From an uncultured bacterium (GTDB lineage: Bacteria; Actinomycetota; Actinomycetes; S36-B12): DNA of 6,154 nucleotides. The stretch is from contig CAJBMR010000226.1 in assembly GCA_903954205.1 (NCBI GenBank), forward strand, positions 1-6,154, read 5' to 3'. Shown here in pieces: positions 5,378 through 6,154 of this stretch (position 1 is the stretch's first letter; each line of letters begins with the position of its first letter). Made by a program: the position numbers and the translations under genes. The notes beneath the pieces are model-generated. The model saw only the letters and a list, made by a program, of their open reading frames with translations, made no database searches and was not told the origin of the DNA.

Positions 5378-6154
5378 GTGCGCGTCGCGATTATCGGCAA
5401 CTTCGACGGCGTCCATGGCGGTCATCGGGCTCTCATCCGCAGGGCCAGGGAATACGCGGGCGACGGACCGGGAGACCGGGTTGTCGCCGTGACCTTCGAC
5501 CGGCACCCGGCCGCTGTACTTCGCCCTGATCAGGCCCCGGCTGCCCTAGCAACGACGCAGCGCAGGTCTGTGCTCCTGCGCGAGGCCGGTGCCGACGAGG
5601 TCGTAGTCCTGCCGTTTACGCCCGAGCTGGCGTCGCGCACCCCGGAGGAATTCGCACGACTCCTGCGCGAGGATCCGGCGATCGCCGCAGATGCGGTCAT
5701 CGTGGGCCACAACTTCCGCTTCGGTGCGAAGGCTGCCGGTGACACAGCGATGCTCACCTCGCTCGGCCGCGACCTCGGCTTCGTTGTCGAGGTCGTGCCC
5801 CTGGTATCGGAGGGGATGCCCGACAGGGGCGGCTTGGCCGACCCGCCGGGCCAGGACGATATCGATGGTGCGTGGTCCTCGACACGTATCCGCGCCAGCA
5901 TCGCCGCCGGTGAACTGGAAGAGGCCTCGGCGATGCTCGGCAGGCCGCACCGTCTCGAGGGCACCGTCGTACGCGGGGACCAGCGCGGTCGTGAGCTCGG
6001 CTACCCGACCGCCAACGTCGAGGTGGTCACGGGCCTGGCGATTCCGCCCGACGGGGTCTACGCCGGCTGGCTGGTCGTGGCGGGTGAGTCGATGCCTGCG
6101 GCTGTCTCGATCGGCACCAACCCCCAGTTCTCGGGTTCGGAGCGCCGGGTGGAG
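5378..6154 (+). CDS. ribF: Bifunctional riboflavin kinase / FMN adenylyltransferase (FAD synthetase), 3' end outside window
   Basis: 259 residues are visible of a protein usually about 310-330 long, with the frame open to the right edge. It converts riboflavin to FMN (kinase) and FMN to FAD (adenylyltransferase) in the cytoplasm. The N-terminal nucleotidyltransferase domain has GNFDGVHGGH (7-16) with the paired His residues, TFDRHPAAVLRP, GHNFRFG (110-116) and WSSTRIR (166-172). The C-terminal kinase domain starts around 180 with LGRPHRLEGTVVRGDQRGR. It continues with GYPTAN (208-213), DGVYAG (225-230) and IGTNPQF (245-251), and the window ends at RRVE, where the conserved E follows. The GTG at 5378 is the only sensible start, since no start codon is found in frame within about 40 bases upstream and the protein begins right at the first strand. 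The ribosome binding site is weak. No truncation or frameshift is seen. Confidence 0.97.
   Translation, partial: MRVAIIGNFDGVHGGHRALIRRAREYAGDGPGDRVVAVTFDRHPAAVLRPDQAPAALATTQRRSVLLREAGADEVVVLPFTPELASRTPEEFARLLREDPAIAADAVIVGHNFRFGAKAAGDTAMLTSLGRDLGFVVEVVPLVSEGMPDRGGLADPPGQDDIDGAWSSTRIRASIAAGELEEASAMLGRPHRLEGTVVRGDQRGRELGYPTANVEVVTGLAIPPDGVYAGWLVVAGESMPAAVSIGTNPQFSGSERRVE

Noticed and set aside
1..6154. CRISPR array, tRNA, insertion sequence, toxin-antitoxin or anti-phage module
   Set aside because: No regularly spaced repeats, tRNA-like folds, transposase motifs, terminal inverted repeats or small paired genes were found. All reading space is taken by the seven genes described.

Overview
This is a GC-rich, densely coding window typical of a high-GC actinobacterium. 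Genes are packed end to end, GTG starts are common, and codon third positions are dominated by G/C. I cannot assign a genus; Micrococcales is a guess. There is no ribosomal RNA, tRNA, CRISPR array or insertion sequence. The longest non-coding stretch is 80 bp (5298-5377), so no gap over 300 bases needs explaining.

Left part, plus strand (1-2160): the tail of an ABC-2 type permease, a Wzt/TagH/RfbE-like ATP-binding subunit, and a family-4-like (GT-B) glycosyltransferase. They overlap or abut by a few bases and look like one operon that builds and exports a cell-surface polysaccharide or teichoic-acid-like polymer. Middle part, minus strand (2168-5297): three sulfotransferase-family genes in one tight operon, read from right to left. 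The first (360 aa) and last (355 aa) are clear paralogs. The middle one (322 aa) is a different, more canonical sulfotransferase carrying a C-terminal pair of predicted membrane helices. This operon converges on the glycosyltransferase, with only 7 bp between the two stop codons. Right part, plus strand (5378-end): ribF, the bifunctional riboflavin kinase/FAD synthetase, a housekeeping gene cut off by the window edge.

Taken together (inference), the exporter and glycosyltransferase would make and move a surface glycan in the same neighbourhood as three PAPS-dependent-type sulfotransferases. That makes the locus a candidate for a sulfated surface glycan in an actinobacterium. The membrane-tethered sulfotransferase suggests modification at the cytoplasmic face of the membrane, before or during export. 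The substrate cannot be read from the sequence, and no PAPS-synthesis genes are in view. ribF marks the likely right-hand border of this accessory region. The 80-bp divergent gap between the sulfotransferase operon and ribF contains a perfect 16-bp palindrome, the best candidate regulatory element in the window.
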